The notes under the pieces are model-generated. The model worked only from the letters and a program-made list of their open reading frames with translations, was not told the DNA's origin and searched no databases. The position numbers were made by a program, and so were the translations under genes. From Pelargonium nanum (lineage: Eukaryota > Streptophyta > Magnoliopsida > Geraniales > Geraniaceae), in NCBI GenBank assembly GCA_036897485.1, contig JAYMTF010001160.1, positions 1 to 25,781 on the forward strand: a stretch of 25,781 nt of DNA, given 5' to 3'. Of this stretch, positions 9,717-20,456 are shown piece by piece (position 1 is the first letter of the stretch; each line of letters starts with the position of its first letter).

Positions 9717-11372
9717 CGCCGGAGAGGATTGATTTTGATTCTCAATTTTTTTTTTAACTGTTAGAGTTGGGGTTTGGGTGGGAGGAGTTGAGGGTTTTAG
9801 TTCCTAATGCGAGGGAGAGATAAAAAAAAAATCTAGTAGAAACAGGTAAGTATTTAAGGACAAGGAATGAGAGAAGCTGAGTTCCGTACTAGGAAAACAG
9901 GAAACTAAATATTAAATTAATAATGTTATTATTTTAATTTTTTAAGGTAAGACGGATCAAATTACTCCCTTTCTATTTCCTAATTTTTATCAAAATTGGA
10001 AATATTGTAATAAGTGCCTAGAACTTCAGTCATGACAAGAATAAATAAATTTGGGCAGGTGCTTGACGTTTACAAATTGATTGAAATAGATATATGTGTT
10101 AATTGATGACGTTATATCATTTCATTGACATAAATGACTTAAATTTTTTCTCATATAATAATTAAAATTTGACATTTCTATCATATCTATGAGTCCTAAA
10201 ATGAGAATATCATATTTTTGTTTTTGAAATCATTTAAACATTAGCATACAAAAAAATTTATTGTTATGTCATCTTTTGATTGACTTGTCTTTAAGTAAAA
10301 AAAAAAAAAAACTCTCATGTTATTTGTTATCTTCTGATTTTTCATATAATCATCATTTATTAAAAATTATTTTAATCCCAACTATATTTAATACTCCCTT
10401 CCGTCTCAAAATGAGTGTCCTGTTTGTCTAAATTTTTTTTCTCAAAATGAGTGTCCTGTTTTTATTTTTAGGTTATTATATTATTGTTTTTCCCATATTA
10501 CCCTTATCACTTATGAACTGCATATGGGCTGCACATGGAGTGTAGGGGGAAAGTGAGGGTAACATTGGAAACACATTAAATTATTTGGTAATCTTTAATT
10601 TTTGCAAAAAATGGAAACATGACACTTATTTTGGGACGGAGAGACTATGAAAAAGGGTAGCTGGATTGGGAGGGAGATAGAAGGAATAGACAAAACAAAA
10701 AAGTACTGGAGAGAGAGAGTGGGTGTGTGAAATCAGTGGATGACGTTGGTTTTAGGGTTGCCAACAGAAAAACAATGGGTGGATTTCAGATTTTGAGAAC
10801 CGCGATTTTTAGAGCCAATATGGGAACGTTCATTTATTTTAATTAATTAATTAATTTCAACAGTAAGGATTTGGAGGGAAAGGAAGTTTTTTATTGATTT
10901 GCGGAAAATAATATCAGTTGACTTGCCTATAAATAGTCAATACTATCTTCTTGGATTTTTATTTTAAATATACATATAATAAAGTTAAAAAGATGGTTCT
11001 GGTGTATGATTTCACTCAGGCTCCCAAAAACATACCTGAAAACAAACTCAAACCATTTTTAACATACTTATCTTAAATATAATACTTATTACATATATAA
11101 ACATAATGTATATTTACCATTGTGCTGAGTAAAATTGCATGAAAAATCATCCCAAGAACAGCATTATTATAACCTCTGATCATCTAATAATATTCACAAA
11201 ACAAATATTCTATGATTATTATGCAAGTAATGTACTTGTATAAAACTCGAGAATTGCACGCCCCGAGTCATTTTCATAGGTTAGTTCATTATTAAGAGCA
11301 GAGGAAGGTGATGGAAACTGAAAAAACCCACCCCAAAACAAATTTATATATATGCTAGTACTAATTTTTGAA
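9717..11372. other. Intergenic region: JmjC promoter side and downstream of the SCS-alpha gene
   Basis: About 1.65 kb with no credible coding exon. Next to the JmjC start it holds the probable 5' UTR and promoter. A Stowaway-like MITE occupies 10392-10647. A GA-rich tract (about 10675-10722) and an (AATT)n stretch (about 10839-10857) follow. The right end should include the 3' UTR of the succinate-CoA ligase gene. Confidence 0.65.
10392..10647. mobile_element. Stowaway-like MITE (Tc1/mariner type, non-autonomous)
   Basis: The left end reads TACTCCCTTCCGTCTCAAAA. The right end, read in reverse complement, is TAGTCTCTCCGTCCCAAAAT. Both continue into a related (A)TGAGTGTC / TAAGTGTC motif. This matches the Stowaway terminal consensus (CTCCCTCCGTCCC...) with TA at each outer edge as the target duplication. 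The element is about 256 bp and has no coding capacity. A 21-bp piece of the left end (10405-10425) is repeated exactly at 10441-10461. Confidence 0.85.
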
Positions 11373-14300
11373 CTAGTTTAGAAGACCTCTCTGCGTGAAC
11401 ACATGAAGCATTGCTGAACCCATCTTGGCCGGAGATTCCACAACTATCACCCCAGCTTCTTTAAGGGTCTTGATCTTATCTTGGGCTGTACCCTTCCCTC
11501 CCGACACTATGGCTGTTTCCACAAAACCAACATACTAGTCACTAAATCAACTTAAACTTGGATAACAGAGCAAACTAATGAGTTTAACAACATGAATAAT
11601 ATCAAACTCTTGGCTTTTATAATAAAACTTGGCGTTGGTGTGTGAAAATAATACCTCCAGCATGACCCATCCGACGACCAGGTGGAGCAGTAAGTCCGGC
11701 AATAAAGGCTACAATAGGCTTTTCAGTTCCACTTTCCTGTTTATCGTCACAAACACACATCAATCCCGTGTAATAATTTGCCTTCCTATTTAATAGTTCC
11801 AGGACTTAAAAAGCTATAACATAAAACCTAGTCTTACAAGTATGATATGACTTAGCTCTTCTAGGAAAAAGAAATAAATCTCATCATTACAGACCTTTAT
11901 TAGAGCCGCAGCATTCTCTTCAGCAGTACCCCCTATCTCACCAATAAGAATGATACCTGAAACAATGTGATGTAAATGATCAAATTATATGTTCTCAAAA
12001 TACAAAGAGAATGGAACCATAAGAAGAAAAGGATCGACAGAATTCAAGAAATCGGACAAATGGCAAATACCAGTTGTTGCTTCAAATAAGTATGAAAGAA
12101 AGTCAAACCAAGGAAGCAACCAATGACATTCAATCATAGTATGGAACTATATAAGCAATGCAGCTTCTTGAATCTCGATCTTTGATTGATGTTTTTCAAA
12201 AGTTAACTTCAAGCTGGAATATATTTTCAGTGGAAAGCATTTTCAAATAGAATGATCTACTTTAGACAATTAGTTGGCACCATGAGGAGTTTAAAATTTT
12301 AAGGGCTTTCCAAGCAACCTTTGGAAGTTAATTTCAGAACAGCCTCCCTTATCTTATAGTTTTGCAAATGTAAATAACAAAAAGCATATCAGATATACAG
12401 AGCTAAAGCAGTTTTCTTTACTAGTCATCATAAATGACCCCCAATTTAATTTGGTATCTGCCAGTCAACCTTGCATCTGTCAATATGTCCAATCATAGTC
12501 AAACGAGCTTCCATTATTGTTAATCGATTGTTTAATTTACCATTAAGAATCATCAATTAGTAGACAAATAAGAATGCTTTCACCATTACAACTCTGTATA
12601 TGATCTTTGTCATGTTGGATGATGCTATTGTCGACAAGAACAAAATGGAAGGAGATTCAAACAGAAAAGGATATAAAGTGGATGTTTGCAGGTTGTTAGA
12701 GAATCAAGGACCTCTTGGTGATCTAATTCTGGGCTAAGAATATAGGCAGGGTCAGGCTCACTTTCATCATGCAGAGTTGCAGACTTCATTTATGTCCATA
12801 AATTGGTAACAACTGTGAACTGCCCATGGTTTCAACTTTCAATAACTAAGTTCCATCCTCATGAAACGTCAGCAATAAACATTGATAAAGTTTTCTATGT
12901 AAAGACAATGGGTTGAGGTGTCATCCACAGCAAGCCCATATTTGGCTCTGGGGATTCAGGATTGCAAGACTCAGTCGGGAACTTGGAGTTATATTACATT
13001 ACTCAGAGAACTGGTTCCTAACTAGGTGTTCTTACAATATAAATTTAAGAGCTACAGCCTTTTGTAGCATATTCTGCATCTTAAGATTATCCATGCTCCT
13101 CAAGAAAGATATTATGTCAAGCACATCATTATCCATCTCATTTTTTATCTTGTAAAAAATCCAAAAGGAAAAGTAGAAATTAACCAATTCAAGTTAAACT
13201 ATTCCAGATGTCTACCTTCTGTCTGCGGATCCACAAGGAACTTCTTCACGCAGTCGATGAAGTTGGTCCCATTGAAAGGATCCCCGCCAATACCCACACA
13301 AGTAGATTGTCCTAGGCCAACAACAGTTGTTTGGAAAACCTACCAGATATATAACAAATACAATCAAGGAGGCACTCCTTGAGATATGAATATGAATGAA
13401 TGCCATGAAATTTCAAGAAAGCTCACTGCTTCATATGTCAATGTGCCAGATCGAGAAACAATTCCAATGCGCCCTGGTTTGTGAATATAACCAGGCATTA
13501 TACCAACTTTGCATTCTCCAGGTTTAATAATTCCAGGACAGTTTGGACCGATCAACCGGGTTTTTGACTGCTTGTTCATAGCAGACTTCACCCTGACCTG
13601 TACCAGGCAGATATGAACTCCAGTGTCAAAATACAAATTTACTTAGTTATGAACTTAGAGTGAAAAGAAATAGTTACAGAGCAAAAAACATTCATTTAAA
13701 GACTATTCTTTTCCAACATTCATCAAAGAATAAAAGAAGCAACACCATGTATACAAGTGTTAAGTCTTCCAAAGGATGATTGGTGAGTAGAAATTTCATT
13801 TACCATGTCATGCTGGGGAATTCCTTCTGTGATGCACACGACCAGATCCAATTCAGCTTCCACTGCCTCCATGATAGCTTTTGCAGCAAAAGGTGGAGGG
13901 ACATAGATAACTGATGCATTAGCATTTGTTTCTTTTTTTGCTTCTGCAACCGAGTTGAAAACAGGAAGTCCCAAGTGTTCTGTACCACCCTTCTTTGGTG
14001 TCACTCCACCAACCTATATAAACAAAGATTGCACCATTTCATCAGTTGACAAACATATTTGGTAAACTATGGCATGCAAAATATACAACATATCTCAAAG
14101 ACAATTTTGAAGTGTAGCGAATAAGACTGGATGAGATAGAGAACAAAAGAAAAAAAAACATATGACCAGAGGATTTAAATATGTTCGAGTGGGAAAGGAA
14201 GGGGGGACTTGGACAGAAATCATAATCTACAAGTATGTTGGAAAAGAGGTTTGCAAAGCCATTAGGGGACATGAATACGTTGTACTGGTCTGGCAATTAG

Positions 14301-15298
14301 TGGTGGCAAGCTATCAGCATCAGTGATGTGGTAGATGTGACAAACTAGTGGTGGTAGAAACGACAATCGAAGAGATCAATTAGAAACAAAGGTGGTTGTT
14401 AGGACATAATAGCAACAGTTTGTTGGAGTATGATTGTGATGTGTTGTGCACAATGCTCTGATCCAACCCAATCAATAAGCATTCAGATAACACCTTCAGC
14501 CTACATAGTCCAAACCAGAACATGATACAATCGTAGTCATAAGCAATGCTTATAATGGTTGAGAAAATGGTGCTGTCTTATTTTCCTACTCACATTAGCA
14601 TTCAGCACACATATATAATACAGCAATCTGCTAGATACGTACTTAACTTTGGAACAGCCGAGTAAATCATTTACATTCCTAGATATATGGTTAGTTAACA
14701 AAAATATAATGCACTGTAGCATTGATTAGTCTTCTTCTCATCCCACTAATATAACAAATATATGATTGGATTTGAAAGGAAATTGTTCTCTGCTAATGAA
14801 GAATTACAGATACACATCAACAGATTTTAAGACAACTTGCAGAATACAATCCAATCAATCTAATCTCACACCATTTTTGCATAGCCGAAAAATTACATGT
14901 AAATACCACACACACAACCAGGATCGCAAATATTAGCACAGAAATTGGAATCACGATGATCACAAACAGACAAGACGAGACCAGAACAAAGCTATATTGT
15001 AATTGTAGTTGACAAGAGACAAGTGTAGATCATATAAGACAAAATAGATTACCATATTAGTGCCATATTCGATGGCTTGTTCGGTGTGGAAGGAGCCATT
15101 CTTTCCGGTGATGCCTTGGCAAATGATGCGCGTATTTTTGTCGACGAAAACCGCCGGCGGAGGCGGAGAAGCGGCGGCGAAAGCGCGAGATTGAGATAGG
15201 GAATGAGAAGGAGAAGAAGATGAGGTAGGGAATGGGGATTTGTGAGGACAAATCCAGGAGGGCAAGGAGGTGATGAATCTGGTAGCTTGTCGTGCCAT
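11373..15298 (-). CDS. Succinate-CoA ligase (succinyl-CoA synthetase) alpha subunit, mitochondrial
   Basis: The seven minus-strand exons are 15298-15053, 14013-13804, 13597-13427, 13339-13216, 11956-11895, 11736-11655 and 11512-11373. They give 344 aa, the usual plant length. Residues 1 to about 40 (MARQATRF..., rich in Ser/Arg, no acidic residues) form a mitochondrial presequence, followed by a Pro-run linker. The CoA-binding Rossmann part includes [19 protein letters not shown] (63-81); then come [17 protein letters not shown] and the phosphohistidine site GHAGA with H296. With the beta subunit it interconverts succinyl-CoA and succinate with nucleotide phosphorylation in the TCA cycle. Two introns are long: 14014-15052, and 11957-13215 (1,259 nt). 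I saw no gene inside either. Confidence 0.96.
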
Positions 15299-16365
15299 TT
15301 TTGTTGCTGCTCTGTATCAGAATATAGTTACAGCAAAATAGAGAGAACGTGAGATATAAAGTATAGGTTTATGCTCTGAGTCAGAGAGAGATGGGTCCAC
15401 ATCCACACACCAATAGCGTGGGTCAACCCACCAACCCGGAAATTTTGTTATTTCTTTTTCCATTTTTCATTTTTTTTAGTCCTAATATTTCCATTTCTCA
15501 AAAAATTGTACTAAGCACCGGTTCGAGATTCAAGCCGGTTTATTAGTTTCGGGTTAGAATGTCTAATCCAGCTTGACCCCAAAACGCGAGCATGTTCTTT
15601 CATGGGTTTCACAGAAAAAATATGTGAATTTGTCTGCACTAGTTGCTTCTCACTCAAAAATATATGCCAGTTTTAATTTTTTATAAGCATTAATGTGAGC
15701 ACAATTTAATTCGAAAACATTTTTTCTATACAAAAAATGTTATATAGTTGCGTTGATACACAAAAAATCATAAGTTTAATACGAATAAAAGAAGGACATG
15801 TGACGTCTGAGCGTCACCTCAGCACTTGAGAAAGTCAAATACAAAGTAGCGCCCTCAACCCTACAAATTGCATCCATGTGTTCGCGCGTCCTTCATTCAT
15901 AATAGTTAAAGTCGTTGAATAGACTATCATGTTGCAATGAGAGCTCCTCATCTCTTCTACATACTTAGTATCCACAATAGACTACCATTTCGCTCATTTA
16001 ACGAACGGAGGACCTACGGAATCAAAATTTGAAAGTTTATGGTAGCTAAAAGTTACGAAATAAAGTTCAGGATAACCCTTTACAAAAAGGTGCATTAGAC
16101 AAGATAGTCTTTGGTAATTATCCTTATTAAAATTTAGTCAAAATGTAGTTGTAACAGTGGGGACAAACAGGAAACTTCAACACACTACAGCAGTTTGTGG
16201 CGTGACTACACACATATCCCATCATTTTCAAAGGTAGCAAAGATCTTATTGAACCAAAGAAAATATCTTTTGCCAAGCTCCCAATTCCAAATGTGTTGGA
16301 GACTAAAAGCCTCTCCTTTTTATTCCCATTATCACTTAGTACCAAAATTCCAGAAGAAAAAAAAA
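15299..16365. other. Divergent intergenic region between SCS-alpha and the DnaJ-ferredoxin gene
   Basis: About 1.07 kb separates the two start codons, which point away from each other, so both promoters lie here. I see a TGACG...CGTCA inverted pair at 15801-15816 and AACCGG-type inverted words near 15518-15540. The part just before 16366 is the probable 5' UTR of the plus-strand gene. No coding exon or RNA gene was recognised. Confidence 0.6.
15801..15816. promoter_or_regulatory. Inverted pair of TGACG motifs (TGA/bZIP-type)
   Basis: TGACG at 15801-15805 and CGTCA at 15812-15816 are separated by 6 nt. TGACG is the core bound by TGA-class bZIP factors (as-1-like elements). It lies between two divergent promoters, about 500 bp from the SCS-alpha start and 550 bp from the DnaJ start. 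Function is inference. Confidence 0.35.
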
Positions 16366-18106
16366 ATGGCTTCTGCTTCTGCATATGCTTGCCTTCCTCT
16401 GCACACACCACCAGCTGCTTCAATCATAACCAAACCCACTACACCAATATTGTGTGGATTCAACACATCAACCACAGCTAGAAAGCTTCATCACCATGGG
16501 AACAATTTCACTACATGCAAGGCTGGTTCTTCATCTTCAAGTTCTTCTCAAATCACTGACTTTGATCTTTATGATCTTCTGGGTATAGACAGCTCCTCCG
16601 ATCAATCCCAGATAAAGATGGCGTACCGGTCTCTGCAGAAGAAGTGCCACCCCGACATAGCTGGGCCGCCTGGACACGACATGGCCATCGTTCTCAATGA
16701 AGCTTATTCCGTGCTCTCTGATCCTAATGCGCGCTCTGCTTATGACAAGGTTACCAATCTTCAATCCAAATCAATACTACAATTTGTCATGAGACTTACT
16801 GCATATATGTGATGTTTGGTTTTGTGCAGGAACAAGGGAAAATTGCAGACCTGAGGGGTTACTCTGGGAAAGCTCTGTACTCATCGTGGTTTGGGCCAGA
16901 GAGTGAAGAAAGAGCAGTTTTTGTTGATGAAGTCAAGTGTGTTGGCTGCTTGAAATGCGCCTTACTTGCCGAAAAGACCTTTGCCATCGAATCAGTCTAT
17001 GGAAGAGCAAGGGTTGTTGCGCAGTGGGCGGATCCTGAAAGCAAAATCCAAGAGGCTATAGATGCTTGTCCTGTTGATTGTATCTCGTAATATCCACAAC
17101 ATTTCTACTCATTTCTCTACTCAGTTCGTTTTCTTAAGAAAAACAAAAAAACTAGAAACAATTCATTAAAATCAAGAAGACTCACAGCTTGTCTTGTCTG
17201 TTGATGTAATGTTCTTGCTTGAACTGAACATAGGATGGTGGAGAGATCAGATTTAGCAGCTTTGGAATTCCTAATGTCGAAACAGCCTCGCGAGTGTGTA
17301 AGGATGAGTACAGGTAATTCTGGGGGTGCACGAGTGTCTAACATCTTCGTTGATGTCAAGAAATTCCAAACCAAATATCACGAATCCAATGGCAAGAGAA
17401 GTAGCCTAGTAAGTTCTGCATAAGATTTTTATAGGGTATCTCAGTATCAGATAATTAAAACTATATATAATGCTATCAAGGTTTGAATCTGTTTCAGGAA
17501 ACAGATCCACAAAGAGAAGCAAGAATGGTAGCTATTCAAGCAATCAGATCAATTTCAAATTGGTTGTACTGGCATTCAAGTAATGCAGGAGCAGCCATGA
17601 ATGAGAAACTTACCCGTATCGCAGAAAAACCAGTCCAGCCAGACATGAAGAAGCTCCGGGATGCTGCAGCTGCAAGGAAACGAATAAGAGAAAATGCAAG
17701 ATCTACCCGCCTAATCTCAGAGAACATACATCATGACGAGTATTGGAAGCCATTAACCCAAACTCTTGCGACCTCAATAGAAAACAACCCTACCCCCAAA
17801 GCCACACCAAAGCCTTCTCCTAGAAAACAATGGAAGACAAACACAAACAGAAGAAAGAACTATAGAAGAAACAATCTGCAGCTGGGAATTCCGATAGTTA
17901 TTGCAATAGTTGCATCAGTTGTAGTTCGGTTTCAGGTGGGAGAAGGTATGGCTGGTGGGGTTAACGAGCACATAGCAGGATCTTCCGCTTTGGAAGTTGT
18001 TAATAGCTCCTGGTCGCAAGTCTTTTTAGCAGGTGTGACTTGGTATTTTATAGGGATGTTAATGGTAGAGCTTGTAGGAAACATTCTCAACAGATCAGAG
18101 CAGTAA
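16366..18106 (+). CDS. DJC76: Plastid J-domain plus ferredoxin-domain membrane protein (DJC76 type)
   Basis: The four exons are 16366-16749, 16830-17086, 17234-17408 and 17498-18106, giving 474 aa. Residues 1 to about 52 are Ser/Thr-rich with few acidic residues, like a chloroplast transit peptide. A J domain (about 66-128) has the HPD motif at 95-97, needed to stimulate Hsp70. A ferredoxin-like domain follows (about 157-214) with CVGCLKC (C165, C168, C171) and CPVDC (C208, C212), enough for one 4Fe-4S cluster. The C-terminal half has a basic Lys/Arg-rich stretch and two likely membrane spans (about 400-416 and 446-466). Members of this plant family are plastid proteins with a suggested thylakoid redox or chaperone role; the exact reaction is unknown. 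The chosen ATG sits in GAAAAAAAAAATGGCT. An in-frame ATG at 16291 would add 25 codons but probably lies in the 5' UTR. Confidence 0.93.
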
Positions 18107-18366
18107 TTATAGGGTATATAATTTCACCTATTGCAGCAATGAAAAAGATTCTATACATGTAACAAACTATAGATATTACTTATACTCTCTGTCTTTCACA
18201 TAATGTATATACGATTGTTGGTTACTATATAGATTCATCGACAAAAGATGCAACATAAAGTGCACATTCAATTCCATAAGTATTGATATATGTTGTAATC
18301 AACACTACACAGATCAATTCATGAACTGAAAATGCAGCTTCAAATGAAATACAATTTTGAAAGCAC
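18107..18366. other. Convergent 3' region of the DnaJ-ferredoxin and DIM1 genes
   Basis: Only 260 bp separate the two stop codons, which face each other. Both 3' UTRs must end here, and they may overlap. Confidence 0.7.
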
Positions 18367-19534
18367 CTAGTAGCGATATTTGGTTGAGTAATCTTTGGGA
18401 GCAATGACGAGACCACGACCCTTCCGCGCCCCACGGTAGACAGTCTCGACAATGTCACTAAACTCTTGCTTGTCCTTGAGAGCCCAGTTAATCTTATTGT
18501 TGTTTCCAGTGCCAAGATCAATCATTATGTGCTTGTTCCTAAAGAAAAACATTACAGTGGAAGGGTCGTACAATTCATACATGGTGTTGAAATCAGGGAC
18601 CTCAGTGATGTCAACAAGGTATATCACTGCAAAGTTCTTAATCGTCTCAGCAACTGATGCTAACACCTCATCCATCTGCAATGAAAAATCAAGCCAAAAT
18701 GTTAGTTATCAGTAAACCAATGCAACATACTCTGTTGCAGCTTGTATATACCAAATATTAAGAGCTAAATTAGTTTATCTGACATTCAGAACATAAACTC
18801 AGAACAGCAACAACAACAACAATCAAGTCTTAATTCGAACCCGTAATTAGGATTTGGCATGATTTCAGCCCTTAACTCACTATTTTATTTAATTAAACCC
18901 ACGGTTTTGACGTGACACGTCAGTTAGGGTGACGTATCATCATCATCATGTAACATAAAGTTTTAGTCCATGTCAGTCTTCAGCTGCAACAGATGGAACG
19001 AAAACGTTTTATTTTTTTAGCAAACCACGCTCAAAACGATGTCGTTTAGGCGTTCCCATCCGAAAAACAAAAATGAAACGATTCTATAACAGTTGAAGTT
19101 TGATTACGGCCGACATGGTCTAAAATCTTAGGTGGAATGATGACGTGTCACATTAAAACTGACTACAATAAATAATCGTGAGTTAAAAAATGTCAGTCTA
19201 AGGAAGACAAAACTATTTAACCAGACAAGAATACAGTACAAGAACTATATATAATGTGCAGCTACCTTGTAGAAATTAGCAATTACTTGTGTTTCTTTTA
19301 ACTCTGCATCAACCAATTCAAATATGAGGGATACAAAAAAATAACACAAATCAAATGAGTAAAGCAAAGCCAAATTCATAGCAATTGGAGTACAAAAAGA
19401 ATACATCACAGTACCTGCATGCAAGTGTCGTCCCAGTCGTGGCCGAAGCGAATGATGACCACGCGCTCCTCCTCCGCCAGTATCGCCTGGTCCACCGCCC
19501 ATCCTGAGTGCAGGTGCGGCAACAAATACGACAT
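18367..19534 (-). CDS. YLS8: U5 snRNP thioredoxin-like protein DIM1/YLS8 (DIB1 homologue)
   Basis: Two minus-strand exons, 19534-19415 and 18675-18367, join in frame after codon 40 to give 142 aa, the length typical of DIM1 proteins. The sequence starts MSYLLPHLHSGWAVDQAI, contains FGHDWDDTCMQMDEV and ends KDYSTKYRY, all hallmarks of this extremely conserved family. It has a thioredoxin fold without the redox CxxC motif and is a core part of the U4/U6.U5 tri-snRNP needed for pre-mRNA splicing in the nucleus. Exon 1 is markedly GC-rich and exon 2 is not. The 739-nt intron carries a probable MITE. The start codon is only 247 bp from that of the divergent nicotinamidase gene. Confidence 0.97.
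18872..19186. mobile_element. MITE-like element with about 50-bp imperfect terminal inverted repeats in the DIM1 intron
   Basis: The left arm starts TTAACTCAC and reaches GTGACACGTCA at 18912-18922. The reverse complement of the right end also starts TTAACTCAC (19186 downward) and reaches the same GTGACACGTCA at 19151-19141. Between these anchors the arms share ATT/TATT and GGTTTTGA/AGTTTTAA-like segments with a 5-nt length difference. Total length is about 315 bp with no coding capacity. The outer TTAA on both sides could be a target duplication or part of the repeat. The superfamily is not determined, and it is not Stowaway-like. Confidence 0.7.
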
Positions 19535-19781
19535 TTTTGTATGATCTTGATCTCAGTTCTCGATGATGATCTACAAGAACAATTGAATTCATAGCCTGTA
19601 TCTTCCATGGCTTTTACGTTTATAGCCTCCTCACGAAGCATCTAGAAATCACACGACGCCATTAAACCACCTGTCATCCACCCATTCGATCTGAGGACGG
19701 GGCTAAATGGTAATTTCACATCGAATAACCCAAAATTGTCATTTTATAGCAGCTTCACAGATTCTCTCTCACACTCCATTA
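19535..19781. promoter_or_regulatory. Compact bidirectional promoter of DIM1 and nicotinamidase
   Basis: The start codons of DIM1 (minus) and the nicotinamidase (plus) are 247 bp apart and point outward. Both 5' UTRs and both core promoters must fit in this stretch. I saw no clear TATA box with certainty; a TTTTATAG at 19742-19749 is the closest on the plus side. Confidence 0.6.
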
Positions 19782-20399
19782 ATGGCTTCTGGTTCAGAGA
19801 CACTGAAATTTTCTTCTTCGTACCAGAAATATGAGATCAGGAAGAGAATTCCAGATCCGAAAACCTCAGTCCTGCTCGTGATCGACATGCAAAACTACTT
19901 CTCCGCCATCGCCGACCCCATCCTCCCCAACCTCCTCTCCACCATCCGCCTCTGCCGACGCGCCTCCATCCCCGTCATCTTCACGCGCCACCGCCACAAG
20001 TCCCCAGCCGACTACGGCATGCTCGGCGAGTGGTGGAACGGCGACCTCATCCTCGACGGCACCCCCGGCGCCGACCTCATGCCGCAGCTCGATCGCAACC
20101 CCGACCTCGACCTCGTCGTCGAGAAGAGCACCTACAGCGCCTTCAGGAACACGGGGCTGGAGGATCGCTTGCTGCAGATGGGGGTGAAGGAGGTCATCGT
20201 CACCGGCGTCATGACCAACCTCTGCTGCGAGACGACGGCGCGTGACGCCTTCATCAGAGGCTTCCGAGTCTTCTTCTCCACCGACGCCACCGCCACGTCG
20301 GACGCCGATCTGCACGACTCCACCTTGAAGAACTTGGCTTATGGTTTTGCTTACTTGGTTGACTCTACTAGGCTTCAACAGGGCCTTTTTGGGAATTAA
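19782..20399 (+). CDS. NIC2: Nicotinamidase, isochorismatase-fold hydrolase (NIC2/NIC3 type)
   Basis: A single exon encodes 205 aa from the ATG at 19782. The isochorismatase-fold catalytic triad is present: D35 in VIDMQNYF, K115 in [10 protein letters not shown] and C148 in [16 protein letters not shown]. The VM at 143-144 is at the usual cis-peptide position. The enzyme hydrolyses nicotinamide to nicotinate and ammonia in NAD salvage; it has no evident targeting signal. An in-frame ATG at 19707 would add 25 residues, but the downstream start gives the family-like length and N-terminus. Codons from about 19870 to 20325 nearly all end in G or C, while the first 30 and last 25 codons do not. 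A poly(A)-type AATAAA follows at 20451-20456. Confidence in family is very high; NIC2 versus NIC3 cannot be told. Confidence 0.95.
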   Translation: MASGSETLKFSSSYQKYEIRKRIPDPKTSVLLVIDMQNYFSAIADPILPNLLSTIRLCRRASIPVIFTRHRHKSPADYGMLGEWWNGDLILDGTPGADLMPQLDRNPDLDLVVEKSTYSAFRNTGLEDRLLQMGVKEVIVTGVMTNLCCETTARDAFIRGFRVFFSTDATATSDADLHDSTLKNLAYGFAYLVDSTRLQQGLFGN

Positions 20400-20450
20400 A
20401 TTAAATTAAATTACTCATGATTGTTTTTTTTTTTTCCAATGTATTAATGC

Positions 20451-20456
20451 AATAAA
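20451..20456 (+). terminator. Candidate polyadenylation signal of the nicotinamidase gene
   Basis: AATAAA lies 52 bp after the stop codon, preceded by a T-rich stretch, as expected of a plant near-upstream element. Confidence 0.45.

Noticed and set aside
9964-9985. A second Stowaway end (TTACTCCCTTTCTATTTCC)
   Set aside because: It lacks the CCGTCCC core and I found no matching inverted end nearby.
12913-13155. Frame inside the large SCS-alpha intron
   Set aside because: No recognisable domain; it lies within a well-supported intron between exons 4 and 5 and looks like chance.
16195-16365. N-terminal extension of the DnaJ-ferredoxin protein
   Set aside because: The frame is open upstream, but the product lacks transit-peptide character, and the ATG at 16366 has better context and gives a family-like start.
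19707-19781. 25-residue N-terminal extension of the nicotinamidase
   Set aside because: It lies in the short shared promoter and probable 5' UTR; the downstream ATG gives the usual family length.
19866-20378. Long minus-strand open frame opposite the nicotinamidase
   Set aside because: It is a by-product of G/C-ending codons on the sense strand; its product is low-complexity Val/Gly/Glu/Asp and matches no family.
19782-20399. Nicotinamidase as a retrogene
   Set aside because: It is intronless and GC-rich, but it sits at the position expected from Arabidopsis NIC2/NIC3 gene order and shows no poly(A) tract or target duplication at its 3' end.
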